This document shows, piece after piece, positions 12,801-23,905 of a DNA stretch of 64,000 nt (positions within the stretch are counted from its first letter, which is position 1; each line of letters starts with the position of its first letter). Where the stretch lies: the NCBI GenBank assembly GCA_963969495.1, contig OZ018327.1, forward strand, positions 176,599,522 to 176,663,521, in the 5' to 3' direction. The notes under the pieces are model-generated. The model was not told the origin of the DNA, ran no database searches, and saw only the letters and a list, made by a program, of their open reading frames with translations. The DNA is from Ceratothoa steindachneri (taxonomy: Eukaryota > Arthropoda > Malacostraca > Isopoda > Cymothoidae). Position numbers and translations under genes: made by a program.

Positions 12801-13143
12801 CTTTCATACACGATTCGCAGTGGTTTATTCAAAATTTAAAAGCTAAAGCGAAAAGCGAAAACGAAATGGAAAAATCGTATGCGCGTTTTTGTAAAGACGG
12901 ATATTGGGAAGTCGGTTTCGATAATTATTTTGTAAAATGTTCGAAAAAAAAATAATAGCTAAACATCATAGCAATGATCAATATTTAAAAAATAAAATTG
13001 GTAAAGAATCGGATAAAAGAAAGAGAAATTCATCAGTTACCGATAAGGATATAACCGCGAAGAGAGCCAAACAAATATTAGAAAATAATTTAGTTATGAA
13101 ATTTGATGATTCTCTATTACACGTAAATAAATATAAAAACTAA
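9853..13143 (+). CDS. Unknown large protein, three frameshifts (weak tyrosine-recombinase resemblance)
   Basis: About 1,095 codons in four segments: 9853-10395, about 10380-12413, about 12400-12955 and about 12944-13143. The frame changes at homopolymers T6 (10374-10379), T7 (12394-12400) and A9 (12944-12952), and the open frame continues directly across each. The ATG at 9853 follows a poly-A run; a TTG 42 bases upstream is unlikely. The second segment has a helical region followed by LGLTYFCRWNDFKNITLKEV, which loosely resembles the Arg-box of tyrosine recombinases. I could not identify the remaining catalytic His, Arg and Tyr in convincing context. A KRKR-type basic patch near the C terminus could be a nuclear signal. 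No membrane segments. I would call it a conserved-looking unknown gene; the recombinase idea is a weak lead only. Confidence 0.6.
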
Positions 13144-13306
13144 AGTTTATTTTATGTACATTTTAATATATTTTTTTTATTCTTTCTGTTATTTGTTTGT
13201 TTTCTTTACGTTTTATTTTTAAGAATTAATAATAATAAAAAAATGAAATTTTTCTTTCTTTCTCTAATTGTTGGATTTATTTCCCTAATGATAATTATAA
13301 ACGTAG

Positions 13307-13307
<1 letters not shown>

Positions 13308-13359
<52 letters not shown>
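13308..13359. repeat. (TA)n microsatellite
   Basis: An uninterrupted run of about 26 TA dinucleotides ends exactly at the ATG at 13360 of the next gene. It may supply a TATA-like element. It is also a typical site of slippage. Confidence 0.9.
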
Positions 13360-13361
<2 letters not shown>

Positions 13362-15111
13362 GTTTCCCAAAAAAACACAGTCACCCCTCGGTTATTAATT
13401 ATGGTGGTGATAATAATAATGATAATAAATCGCCTTCAATTCGTCCCAAGAAGAATTTGATTTTTGAACAATTTTTGGAAAATTTAAACGATGGTTTTTT
13501 TTTTAAATTTGATAATAAACGCGTGAACAAAATTGACAAATGTGGCTTTTTATATCGGGAAACGATTGAAGAAAAAGAAAGTTTTAAATTTATGCAATGT
13601 CCCTTTTCGGTGATAAACGCAGGCTCTGAATCGTTTGGAATTATAAAAACTTCATTCGATAAATCAATATCACCTCACGAATTTATAATAATATTTCGTA
13701 ATTTAAAAGATAAAAAGAAAGTGTATAGAAAGCTAAACCATTCTTGCGGAAATAATACAAAGAGTTTTCGCGACTACATAGAATTCGGAGTAAAAACGTC
13801 GAACTATAGTTTCCTCTTAAATAATCATCATAACATCGAAATGCTTCGGATAAGTAATAAAAATGAAAAATTACGAGAAACTTTGATCGGAGTAAATTCA
13901 AATTTTGAAATAATAAACGTTTCAGTATTTGAACGCGATAATTACAAGACTATAACTACCGGCACCTTAATTGTCGATGACGACCTAGTTTTAATTCAAT
14001 ATTTAGAAAACGGAATTACTTCCATCGAAAAAATGAAAACACAGCTCTTTATTAATCCTTCGCTCAGTAATTTATCGCATACCACCGAATATCATTTAAA
14101 CCGCGGAAGGGGAGGTTCAGAAAATATTTACACAAATAATGAATTATTAATACGGCTAAGAAAGGTTTTTGCGACAAATCTATGCTAATATTTAAAAAGA
14201 ATTTTAACAAGGATGATTACGAACAAAACTTTCCCTTGGAAAAACGGATCGAATTATCCGATAAAAATGGAAGAAAAGTAAAAGTTATTTTCTGGAAAAA
14301 AACGTGCCCTAATCTTGTCTTTCAGATATTTCCAAAGTATAAGCTAGACTCTTTGGATTTGAGTAATAATAAAAATCAAAATTACAATAACAAATATATT
14401 TGTAAAAAATTCTTCTTCGCGCAATCATTTTTATATTTTAACATTTGGAATGAAGATAATGCTATTAGCCAAAAATTAAGCGAATATATAATTGAAGACA
14501 ATAATAGACAAGTAGATTTTTACAACGGAACGACTTTAATCGGTCATAATAAAGGTTTATTCATGTACGATAATTTTATCGTATTCGCGAGTTCGATGGA
14601 TATGATCAATTATTACGTCAGTAACGCGAAAAAACCAATCACCGCAAAGTTTAAGGATGGAGTTTATAAAAATCAAAATATGATCGTTTGTTCGATGACG
14701 CCCATGATAAAGGTGCCGCAGCCGGAGGAGGAAGATGAAAACAAAATCATTCTGAAGCCCCCCGTATTCGCCGATTACTTCCAATACCACGTTATCTATA
14801 CTAAAAAGGTTAAAGGTTTAGGTTTTATTTATAAAGGACACGAAAACTTAGTGGTTGATAAGATTTTATTTAAAGACGACGATATGAACGAATACATGTA
14901 CGAAATATTAACAGATAAATATACGGTAAACAACAAAGAAGCCGATACAATTTTTATCATGAATACAATGGAAATTATACAACATTTTCAGCCGATAATT
15001 GAGAATCAAAAGGATGATATTATAAGAAGTTTTAAAAAAACAGGTTTATTACAAGATATATATATCCCATACAAATACAAATTCTTATTCGCAACGATAA
15101 AAATAAAATAA
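13360..15111 (+). CDS. Unknown protein, two probable frameshifts
   Basis: An ATG at 13360 sits directly after a TA microsatellite. Its frame stops after 12 codons unless the A7 run (13369-13375) is taken as an indel, after which the frame is open to 14188. A second open frame, 14182-15111 (309 codons), starts with its own ATG overlapping the end of the first. It can also be joined by a shift in the T5 run at 14166-14170, so this is either one gene of about 580 codons or two overlapping genes. The product is hydrophilic, Asn/Lys/Ile-rich, with no signal peptide or membrane span and no recognised motif. The 3' end faces the opposite-strand gene that starts at 16289. Confidence 0.5.
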
Positions 15112-16289
15112 AATAATTTAATCGTTTTTTTGCGGGAAGAAACGTTATTATTATCATTATCATTAATCAAAACTTCAATTTCATCGCACATGTTATTGTT
15201 AGAATCTGTTTGAATAAAAGAAGAATTCATATTATCAATATTTGTATCATTTTTCTCATTAGTATTATTAATATCTTCCGTTGTCGTCATTTGGGAATAA
15301 TAGTAGTAGTTTTCATTATTATTATTATTATTATTATTAGCAACATTAGAAGCAAGTACATCAGAAACGAGAGCGGTGGGATTATAAAGTCGATTTAAAT
15401 TTGAAGATGATTTCTTTTTCGTCGTCGCGAATGGATGCGCGGTGGTTCTATTCAGTTTTTTCATTTTTCTTTCAGATCTCAAAAGTTTTTTAAAATTATT
15501 ATTCATACTCAATGTTAAAATCATTATATTACGTATTTCCCTTTGAATCGATTGTCTTTTAATATCGATAAAATCTTTTTTGTTATCTTGTCCCTTAAAT
15601 TGCCAGATTGATTTGCATTCGTAATAAGGTAACATTTCCAAATATTCTTTAGAAACTCTTCTAATTTTATTAAATATATATTTTTCATATTTTCCGAGCT
15701 TCTTTATATTCATTTTAAATCCGCGCGCTTTCATGAAAGAGATGAAATCGTCGGGGTTCTGCTGTTTTCCTTCCAAATTTATAGTCAACTCAGTTTTACT
15801 TTCATTTTGATGCATCGAAATAAATTCGTAATAAGAGAGTAAAAAGTTCAAATGATCCGATTTTTTTAGCATCAATTCGTCAATTTTTATGAGAAAAGAA
15901 GAAACCGAATTGTCTTTATTATTATTATTATTATTATGAGTATTATTATTATTATTTTTCAGTTCAAAATATTCGTGTCGGTTAAAAAGTCCGAGATAAA
16001 AATCTTTGAAGGGGACTTTTATCAAAAAACTCGAACCTTTCGTATTTAAAGGCTGCAAATAGAAATATTCGCTTTCGTCGCAAGTTGAGAATAAAGGTTT
16101 GATTACGAATGGACTATAATGTAACCTGAATTGATCGAATACGTCCAGCACTCTACATTTTTGATATAAATTTCTTTGAATATTTCGAGTCAGTAAATTC
16201 GATTCCTTCAAGAAATTTAAATACAGTTTGAGAGAATTCTGATCGATATTATTTGCGACAAAGTATTCTTTGTTTTCATCTAAATTCAT
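15006..16289 (-). CDS. Unknown Asn-rich protein
   Basis: 427 codons as read, from an ATG at 16289. The last 106 bases overlap the convergent gene ending at 15111. A one-base shift in the T7 run at 15125-15131 would instead end the protein at a TAA at 15118-15120, just outside the neighbour, which looks the more natural end. Features seen: an N-terminal mixed helical region, two Asn-rich low-complexity tracts (about residues 110-125 and 320-330), a Lys/Arg-rich segment (about 270-290) and an Asn/Asp-rich tail. No family recognised. Confidence 0.55.
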   Translation of the reverse strand: MNLDENKEYFVANNIDQNSLKLYLNFLKESNLLTRNIQRNLYQKCRVLDVFDQFRLHYSPFVIKPLFSTCDESEYFYLQPLNTKGSSFLIKVPFKDFYLGLFNRHEYFELKNNNNNTHNNNNNNKDNSVSSFLIKIDELMLKKSDHLNFLLSYYEFISMHQNESKTELTINLEGKQQNPDDFISFMKARGFKMNIKKLGKYEKYIFNKIRRVSKEYLEMLPYYECKSIWQFKGQDNKKDFIDIKRQSIQREIRNIMILTLSMNNNFKKLLRSERKMKKLNRTTAHPFATTKKKSSSNLNRLYNPTALVSDVLASNVANNNNNNNNENYYYYSQMTTTEDINNTNEKNDTNIDNMNSSFIQTDSNNNMCDEIEVLINDNDNNNVSSRKKTIKLFYFIFIVANKNLYLYGIYISCNKPVFLKLLIISSF

Positions 16290-16313
16290 AGAATCAAAGA
16301 GATCATTCTTTAT

Positions 16314-17516
16314 TTATTCGCTCTCGATAAATTCCGTATTTTGGTTCGAATCTTTCCGGAACCATAATGTATGTATGAAAGTGCTGAGAACGTGCGGAAT
16401 ATATCGTTTCGACTTTGAAGAATTACAAAGTAATTCATAATTCGGCTTTTCTGCACTATTAAATCGTTCTATACGTCTATTTATTTCATTGTACATCATG
16501 TCATTTCTTTTATATTGAGGTAATTTATGACGAATTCCATACAATTTCTTAATTTTTTGTTTAAATTCATTCTTCTGTTCGGATACTTCCTCTTCTTCTT
16601 GCTGTTTTTGTTGTTTCTTTCTTATTTGTTCTTTTTCCTGATTCTTTTCCTTTTCGTGAATATTAACTATTTCTTCGTAGATCGGTAAAAATGTATTATT
16701 AGAAAACGGATACGGTAAACCGATATTTTCTTTATTTTTGATGAATGATTCAGTGAAAAGGTTTTCACCGTTATCGAAAATATGATTTGAAAAATCAATC
16801 GTTATCGTAAAACCCTTAACATCCTTATTATTTCGCTTTTTCGAATATACGTGAGTCGCTACATTTTTCTCATCATCCGCCGTATTGAATTCGTGGAAAG
16901 ATAACACCTCATTATCATTCAATTTCAAATTTTGACTAAAATAACTATTACACTCCTGTTTAAACTCTTGAAAGGTAGAAAACTTTAAATTGTTATAAAA
17001 AAATAGATAATATTTATCTACAATTTTATTTAATTGTTTTTCTTCCATTTCCATTCCTACTACGAATAACTTTTCAGATTTACTTTTCGCTTCTTGTTGC
17101 TCATCGTATTTAATCACTTGAGCTAAGCAAACTTTCTTAGCACACATATAGAATATATCGTCGTCATTATTATTAATCGCCTCTGAATAAATAATCGGTC
17201 CTTCTTCATTTTCAATGTACTCAGTTTGATATTTGTTTTTTGAGTCAAATCCAACTTTTTTGCAATATATGTTATTGTCTTTATCGATATAACTATAAGA
17301 AAATTCATCGTTCGGAATATTTAATGAATCATTATTATAAATTTCTTGAATGTCTTTTAAGGAACCTAAAACTTTTTCTTTACTATCTAATTTCTTATTT
17401 TGTTTAATTTCCTCTATTTTTTCTCGTTTTTGCTGTAAAAATTGAAGATTAAAACTTTCTTTATTTTCAATATGCTTCAAGTTTTCTTCTTCCAAATTTT
17501 TTGCAACAGTCTCCAT
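16314..17516 (-). CDS. Unknown coiled-coil-type protein, 400 aa
   Basis: Intact frame from the ATG at 17516, ending 24 bases after the start of the next minus-strand gene. The first 60 residues and about residues 285-330 are rich in Glu, Lys and Gln in a pattern typical of coiled coils; a QQKQQEEEE-type stretch is visible. There is no membrane segment or signal peptide and no recognised domain. Because the downstream gene at 16289 follows so closely on the same strand, the two may share a transcript. Confidence 0.6.
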   Translation of the reverse strand: METVAKNLEEENLKHIENKESFNLQFLQQKREKIEEIKQNKKLDSKEKVLGSLKDIQEIYNNDSLNIPNDEFSYSYIDKDNNIYCKKVGFDSKNKYQTEYIENEEGPIIYSEAINNNDDDIFYMCAKKVCLAQVIKYDEQQEAKSKSEKLFVVGMEMEEKQLNKIVDKYYLFFYNNLKFSTFQEFKQECNSYFSQNLKLNDNEVLSFHEFNTADDEKNVATHVYSKKRNNKDVKGFTITIDFSNHIFDNGENLFTESFIKNKENIGLPYPFSNNTFLPIYEEIVNIHEKEKNQEKEQIRKKQQKQQEEEEVSEQKNEFKQKIKKLYGIRHKLPQYKRNDMMYNEINRRIERFNSAEKPNYELLCNSSKSKRYIPHVLSTFIHTLWFRKDSNQNTEFIESE

Positions 17517-17912
17517 TTCTTACTTCTCCAAAATTTTCTAATGCAAAAACAATGACACTTCTTGACTTCTTACACGCTTCTATTAAAATGACAAAAAAAC
17601 TTCTGAACAAACCGAGTATATATAGATTCCGGTGGTACCCTAAAAAAAAAATATCTATTAATTTTTTTTCAAAGTCTGAAGGGACAAAACAATTTGAATG
17701 CAGAAAATTTATTTTTTGAATTTTAGGGATTAAAAAACTCCGTTATGTTTTTAATTTCGCATATCTGAAAAACCTCTCATCATTTTCAAAACCGTTTGAA
17801 TTTTTTTTTTATTATTAACGCTAGGAGAGAGTGTTAATATATATATATATTTTTTTTCTTTCTCTACACGGGCTAAAGATAAGAGTGGAAGGTTTTTGTT
17901 TGACTGACAATT
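17517..17912. other. Divergent intergenic region upstream of dUTPase
   Basis: Non-coding spacer between divergent genes. It contains a TATATATA at 17617-17624, suitable for the minus-strand gene, and a longer TA-rich stretch around 17838-17853 about 60-75 bases before the dUTPase ATG. A 72-codon open frame that starts with TTG crosses it; I see nothing to support it as a gene. Confidence 0.5.
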
Positions 17913-18341
17913 ATGTCTACCCTACGAATCAAGAAATTATCTGAAAACGCTATGACTCCAAAGAGAGGATCTAAAAATGCTGCTGGATTGGATTTATTCA
18001 GCGCTCAAGATGTGTGTGTTTCTGCCCGCGATAAAGCTTTAATTTCAACCGATCTTCAAATCCAACTCCCATCACGATGTTATGGTCGAATTGCTCCACG
18101 ATCCGGTCTTACTTTAAAACATAGTATCGATGTAGGGGGTGGTGTAATTGATCAGGATTATCGCGGGATTGTTGGAATTATTCTCTTCAATCATTCATCG
18201 TGCGATTTTAATGTGAAAAAGGGCGATCGAATAGCTCAGTTAATCTGCGAAAGAATTTTTTACCCTAAAATTGAAGTAACAGAGGAAATTGCTGAAACAA
18301 AAAGAGGGATTGATGGATTTGGTTCTACCGGTATCCAGTAA
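17913..18341 (+). CDS. dut: dUTPase (dUTP nucleotidohydrolase)
   Basis: 142 aa, intact; the usual length for a trimeric dUTPase subunit. The enzyme hydrolyses dUTP to dUMP and pyrophosphate, which keeps uracil out of DNA and supplies dUMP for dTTP synthesis. All five family motifs are visible in order: AAGLDLF (residues 23-29), PRSGL (62-66), GVIDQDYRG (77-85, with the catalytic Asp), KGDRIAQL, and the C-terminal Arg/Gly-rich P-loop-like RGIDGFGSTG (131-140). The start is the ATG at 17913. It lies head-to-tail before the BIR gene. The coding sequence is less AT-rich than many neighbours, which may reflect host origin or simply strong constraint. Large DNA viruses, including nimaviruses, commonly carry a dUTPase, but a host-derived gene cannot be excluded from this sequence alone. 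Confidence 0.95.
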   Translation: MSTLRIKKLSENAMTPKRGSKNAAGLDLFSAQDVCVSARDKALISTDLQIQLPSRCYGRIAPRSGLTLKHSIDVGGGVIDQDYRGIVGIILFNHSSCDFNVKKGDRIAQLICERIFYPKIEVTEEIAETKRGIDGFGSTGIQ

Positions 18342-18397
18342 TGAAGAAAAAAAAAGAAGGAAAATTAAAAACATAAATCTCGTGGCCGGAACGGAGG

Positions 18398-18434
18398 TAT
18401 AAATACGGACTACTCAAATTAATATTCGACAGTG
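18398..18434 (+). promoter_or_regulatory. TATA + initiator core promoter of the BIR gene
   Basis: TATAAATA at 18398-18405 is followed by CGACAGTG at 18427-18434, whose second A (18431) lies 33 bases from the first T. The same eight bases at the same spacing occur at 37454-37461. The likely 5' leader is about 88 bases. Confidence 0.6.
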
Positions 18435-18518
18435 TAAATTGAGAAGTATCATTACTCGGTTGTCCTAGCTCATGAATAAGTTTTTTTTTTTTCGTCATCT
18501 AATAAAATCGACGACAAT

Positions 18519-20261
18519 ATGAATAATACCGAATCACAATTAAAAGCTTTTCGTGATTTTTCTTCATTATATAATGAAAGTGAGAGACTCGCTACTTTTA
18601 TCGAATGGCCATTAAAATTTCTAGATAGTAAAGAACTTGCAAGAAATGGATTTTATTACTTGAGAACTAAAGATTACTGTGCCTGTGCATATTGTAGGGG
18701 AATTATCGGAGAATGGCGAGAGAAAGATACACCTGAAGGAGAACATAAACGTCATTTTCCACATTGTTATTTTCTTAAACAAGATATGCCGAAAAACTAT
18801 TATTGTTACTGCAAAGGCGAAGATGTTTGCGGTTGTAGAACATTTTCATCATCGTCATCATCGTTACCGGATTCTTATTATTACGACGATTTATTATTTC
18901 TCAATCATATTTGGATTTTTAATACTGTAACGAAACATAATTCGGATTTTGAAACCCGTTTAGCGACATTTAAAGACTGACCAGAACTACCCATTCAAAC
19001 TCCAAAAGATCTCGCTGAAGCGGGATTTTTTTATTGTCAATTGAGCGATCATGTGCGCTGTTTTTATTGTCGAAACGGCCTTCAAAATTGGGGAAGAATG
19101 GACGTACCCGAAGACGAACATTTAAAACAGTTTCCAGAATGTGAATTCATTAAATTAAGAATTATTATTAAAAAAATGTTTTCTGGACAATACGATAATG
19201 AAACATTATTCCTATTGTTTGCTTATGTCGGATGTATTTATATCTTTAATTTTAATGATAAGAAGAATTGTATCAAATGTTGGAAAGAGGCGATGCGGAT
19301 TAAATCTAAGGAATATCTCTTTGGAAATAATACGGTTGACGATTTAGACGCGCTATCCGTAAACGGATTAATTTTTTTAACTTTAGTTATATATGAATCT
19401 TTCAACAATAAAGAGTTTAGCGAGAAGCAAACGCGGTTAATTATTAAAGGGGCTGATCACCTAAGTTTGTTAATTATGAAAATGGACGTAATATTTCGTG
19501 ATTTAACAGATAAACAATTTTGGAAAAATCTTTGGTTATTTACATTTAGTGAAAAACTTAATGATAATTTTTTTTTGCCTATCCTTACGGATTCTTTTAT
19601 AAACTTTTTAGAATATGATAGAAACCAACAGGGAGAACAAAAATTGATCACCGGTGTCGATATATTAAATGTTATTAAATCAGTAACTAAATTAAAAAGG
19701 TATATAGAGCAAAGTTTTACAATTATTTGTAAGATTTTTGATTCGTATATGATGGAAGATGATTTTCCATTTGAGTTAAAGAAAGTTTTAAGAAGTTTTT
19801 TCAAGAGAATACCGATAACAAATTTATATGGAGATACTTTCCTTCACCATGTGTGTAAAAACGATTTTCGAAACAAATTAAAAATAATAAAGTATTTGAT
19901 CGAAGAAATTAAAGTTGAAATAGACGTGACAAATATTCAAGGTGATCTTCCAATTCATGCACTCGCTTTTTATATGAATCGGGTTTTTTATCGTAAAAAA
20001 TATATCAAAAAACAAAAAGGAAACCAAGACCTCGATTGTATGAAATTTTTACTCGATAATGGCTGTCATGTTGATTGGAAAAATGGTTTGGGACGATCTG
20101 TTAAAGATATGCTTAATTTTGGTTTTTACGAATTTGTTAATGAAAATTTAAACGAAGTGCTTTCTTTACAATGTTTGTGCGCTGGCAAAATTAAAAATTT
20201 AAAAATAAATTATGAGAATAAAATTCCTAAAATAATAAAAAGGTTTATTGATTTACATTAA
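18519..20261 (+). pseudogene. BIR-BIR-ankyrin protein (IAP-like) with in-frame stop
   Basis: About 580 codons in one frame, split by a TGA at 18978-18980. The first part (153 aa) holds one BIR domain at about residues 20-88: RLATFIEWP, then the zinc ligands CAYC, H and C in HFPHC. The stop falls in the start of a second BIR, at the position of the conserved Trp that follows RLATF. The second BIR continues with CFYC, H and C. The C-terminal part (about residues 440-570) contains at least two ankyrin-like units (GDTFLHHVC and GDLPIHALA, then a CMKFLLDNG helix). No RING domain is present, so an E3 ligase role is not supported. BIR proteins of large arthropod DNA viruses can block caspases; that function here is inference. 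A promoter lies at 18398-18434. Confidence 0.8.
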
Positions 20262-20517
20262 AAACAAAGAGAAATTCACAATGTGTTAATTTTTAGATTA
20301 TAAGAATATAAAAATAAAAATTTGTATAAACATTTTAATTTTCTTTACTATAATCTTTAGCCAGACTTTGGATTTTTTTAATTTTATGGATGACGTTAAT
20401 AAATACTACTTCCTCTCTAAGTAACACCATTTTTGTTTTTTTACTTATTAATGAGGATTTTACCTCGCTTTAGAAATTTTTAAAGTTTTCTGTAGAAAAA
20501 ACGACTGTTACGAGTTT
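20262..20517. other. Convergent intergenic spacer
   Basis: AT-rich spacer between the convergent BIR gene and the Pif1-like helicase locus. I see no gene; short A-rich stretches on both strands could serve as polyadenylation signals. Confidence 0.5.
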
Positions 20518-23500
20518 TTATATATGTTTTATTATTATTTCGTTCCATAAATAATCACAAAAGGAATTTTTATTCTTGATATAAATAGTAATAAATATCG
20601 GGTTTTTTATGATGATTTTATCAATTGTGGAAGCAAGATTTTTAGAATTACAAACAGTTTTTAAAAGTTTAGTGTTTGTTTTTTTTACTGAATAAATAAT
20701 CATTAAAACTCCATTGTTTTTTATTATTTTCCTTTTTCTTGACATCGCAATCGACAATTATATCAGCGAATACGTAAAATATTTCAAAGACTTGTTTACT
20801 ATTTTTGGAAAACTGCATAGTTTCCATAATTTTTATCTTTTCATAAAATCCTCGACAAAAATGGTAAATATTATTAAAAGTATTGACGTATCCAAATCCG
20901 TTTTCAGTTTTGGTATATGAAAAATTGATCAAAATGTTGAAATAAAGAATATAAATCAAATTTTCAGTAAAAGATTTAAAGTAATCTAAATATTTGCTTC
21001 TAACGTTAGAAATTATATTTTGATAGTCGTCATCATCTTTTAGGTCTTGAGCATTAATTTGCGAAATCCAAAAAAACATATTATTATTATTATTATTATT
21101 TCCGTTTTCATCATGAGGTGTTGTTGTTTTTGTTGTTGTTTCATCTTTTTCCACCATTTGAAGCGGAGAAATTCCATTTCTTTCCATCTTTCCTCTAAAT
21201 TGTAATTTTGTGGTAAAAGGATCCAATAGTTCATAAAAATTATATAAATAAGTACTGTACTGTCCGGTATAAGAGTAGAAATTTGTCGAAATTAAATAAA
21301 GTAAAGCTAAACTATTAAAATCTTCCCAGTTATCATTTCCGAATATATTTGAATTTTTGCTTCCGTAAAGCTCTAAATAAACGCCGTACATAAATTCCAT
21401 AATTTTAGAAACGATTTTGCGCACGTAAGAGGATAAGATGATGACTTCTTGATTATCATATTTCTTCCTTTTATTAACATTTTTTGCGCATCTCTTTCCA
21501 TTATTGTGAAATATGTTTCCGAGTAAACTCATTAGTGATTGATAAAATTGTTCGTTATCGTTTTTGACATTTTTTTATCCATGCGTCGTTGATGATGGGA
21601 ATATGTTCTGAAAATGGTAAAACTAACTTTTTCATAACCAAAGTTATCGTTTCTATATGATTTTGTAAATACTTATCGTGAATAACATTATTTTTATCGT
21701 TGGGTAGCGTTGTTTTCTGATTATTATTGATATATTCGTTCATTGTTTCATACAGGTCCGAAATTTCTCTTTTTTCGATATTCAAAAGAAAAAAATCGGG
21801 TTTTTCGAGACGAGAGAGGGATACATATATATTCGGACCCGTTGTTAAATTATTATCCTTATCTTTACAATCAATTAAACAAAAATTATCCGAGCCGATT
21901 GTTTTTCCTTGAATTGAGTAAATCGTCGAAAACAAAAGAGAATCAATAGGTAATATATTAATTAAAAGGTTCCCATCGCGAAACGTTGAATATCCAATGT
22001 TGACGAATCGATTTATCTGATTATTTAATAATATGTATAAAGACGAGTTACCATTAATCTTTTTAATCGTACCTTCGGTTCCGTGCACTATTCTCAACCC
22101 GTTTACGCATAAAGTTTTATTGAAAACGATATTCATTCCTTCCGAAACGCACAATCCTCTATAATTTCCATAATTCTTTTGGATATAATTTTTGAAATTA
22201 TTGAACCATTGATAAATGTCCCTTGATTTTTGAAGATCCTTAGTTTTGTAAAACAGATTCAATCGTAATTGTCGAAGTCTATCCAAATTTATCTTCTTAA
22301 CTAAATATTCTTCGCTCAAATAGCCATAGTTTTTTTCATTTATTCTAAAAGTAATTTTTTGTGGGAAAGTTACCATATTCGAATCTCCGTTATCATATTT
22401 AGCGAAAGTTGCATTCGCTATATTCGTTTCGTAAACGCTATTTCGATTACTACTTAAAAACATTATATTTTTTTCTCTTTGAATATATATTGTAAATAAT
22501 AGATTAAAAACCCTTTCGTGAAATTTATCTTGCTGATTTTTTTAATTTTTAAATCTAATTTCGCTTTCAATAAATTATTGGAACAATTTTCATATTTTTG
22601 GATCAACTAATTTTTATTCTTTGACTTACATTTTAAGAGATTACAAAATTTATTTCGGATATATGATGTGGAATTTTTATTAAATTTATCAGGAAAAAAA
22701 CAATTGTTTCCGATATTAAAAATTCCAATGGCTAAAGTTAATGCTTCGTTTTCATTACAAGCATTTTGCCGTTTATGTGAATACATAAATGTAATTTGAC
22801 ACATTTCGGATATATGAGTTGAATAATCTTCATTGAGATTTATTTTCATATTATTACTTAAAAATTTCTCGTCGCTTTGTTCTATTTTTTTACTCGGTTT
22901 ATTATTGAGTAAAAATATATTCCAATTATTTTTTATGATTTTTGTCATGTAGAAATCATAATATTTAATTATAGAATTTAATTTCATTCGATTTTCTTCC
23001 TTTTGTTTTAATTTTTCAGCATTATTTACTTTATCGAGGTGTTTTACCTTCTTGCGACTCTTATTTTTACTAGTAGTATTCTGTTTAACAACCTCTTCTC
23101 TATCTACTAATCCACATATTACATCTAAATCGTAATCTTTAAAAGTACTGAATTCATCAGCATCATCATTATATAGTCTCTTGATAATTCTCAATCCGAA
23201 AGAATGGAATTCCTCTTCCGTATCTACTAAATCGTTATCATTGAAACTTTTGTTTTAATTATTATCGCCTAAAAACAAAACTTTTACGCCACCGAATGGA
23301 AGTAAATAATTATTGAAAAATCTAAAAATACAATCAATATAGAGAATCTCCATGGCTTGAAATTGGGTATATTCGTTGATATTGTTACTGAATTGTGATT
23401 TTCCGGGTAAGGGATATTTAAAAAAGGAGTGGAAAGTCGAAATATAATTCGTTTTGTAATTTCATTGATATTGTTACTGAATTGTGATTTTCCGGGTAAG

Positions 23501-23904
23501 GGATATTTAAAAAAGGAGTGGAAAGTCGAAATATAATTCGTTTTTAATGACGAATCTCGTAAAAAAGAACCTAAAACACTCACTGTAGAATTAGTTCGTC
23601 CAATAATTCTAATATCTTTTATTTCTTTCTTTCCTCCGCTTATTTCATCGATTATATTCGCTAATAATAACGTTTTTCCCGCTCCCGGTAAACCGGTTAA
23701 AAAGCATATGGGAATATCATTATTCTTTAAATTATTTATCACCGAAAACATGGCGATACTTTGCTGACACGTTGTTTTATATAAATTAGTTTTTTCTTTT
23801 TTTTTCTTTTCCGGTAGATATTCTTCCGAATCGGAGAAATCATTTAACATTGTTTGTTTCTTAATTTGTTCTAAAGTTCTTTTTTTACATTTTCTATTTA
23901 ACAT
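20518..23904 (-). pseudogene. Pif1-like SF1 helicase, multiply broken
   Basis: Seen as pieces on one strand. 23904 to about 23376 carries the Walker A loop (LTGLPGAGKT) and motif Ia. A GG-rich FGGVKVLFLGD motif III follows, then a TAA at 23255-23257 exactly where the motif III Gln is expected. 23194-22607 is a Lys/Asn-rich insert ending in a TAG. 22463-21555 carries the C-terminal Pif1/RecD features: a G-IVHGTEG motif, then STIYSIQGKT and YVSLSR (motifs V and VI). Frames 21532-20669 and 20757-20518 can be joined to it by shifts at T7 (21570-21576) and T8 (20679-20686), so they may be a C-terminal extension rather than separate genes. Another shift lies at 22468-22474, and an 80 bp duplication sits after motif Ia. 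Pif1-type enzymes unwind DNA 5' to 3' in replication and repair. The start at 23904 is inferred; an upstream open frame also exists. The total is about 1,100 codons. Confidence 0.75.
23376..23544. repeat. 80 bp exact direct duplication with 9 bp spacer
   Basis: Bases 23376-23455 are repeated without mismatch at 23465-23544, separated by nine bases (23456-23464). The 89-base insertion shifts the Pif1-like helicase frame by two and so breaks it. Confidence 0.95.
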
Positions 23905-23905
23905 T

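Noticed and set aside
13308..13359. (TA)n run as a replication origin
   Set aside because: Nothing beyond AT content supports it; no flanking repeats or hairpins were seen.
17501..17719. 72-codon frame upstream of dUTPase
   Set aside because: It starts with TTG, overlaps the start of the opposite-strand gene and covers its probable promoter.
20518..21532. A separate gene related to the one at 40751-41737
   Set aside because: Both contain a YGVY-type segment but I could not extend the similarity. The 20518-21532 frames fit better as a frameshifted C-terminal extension of the Pif1-like helicase.
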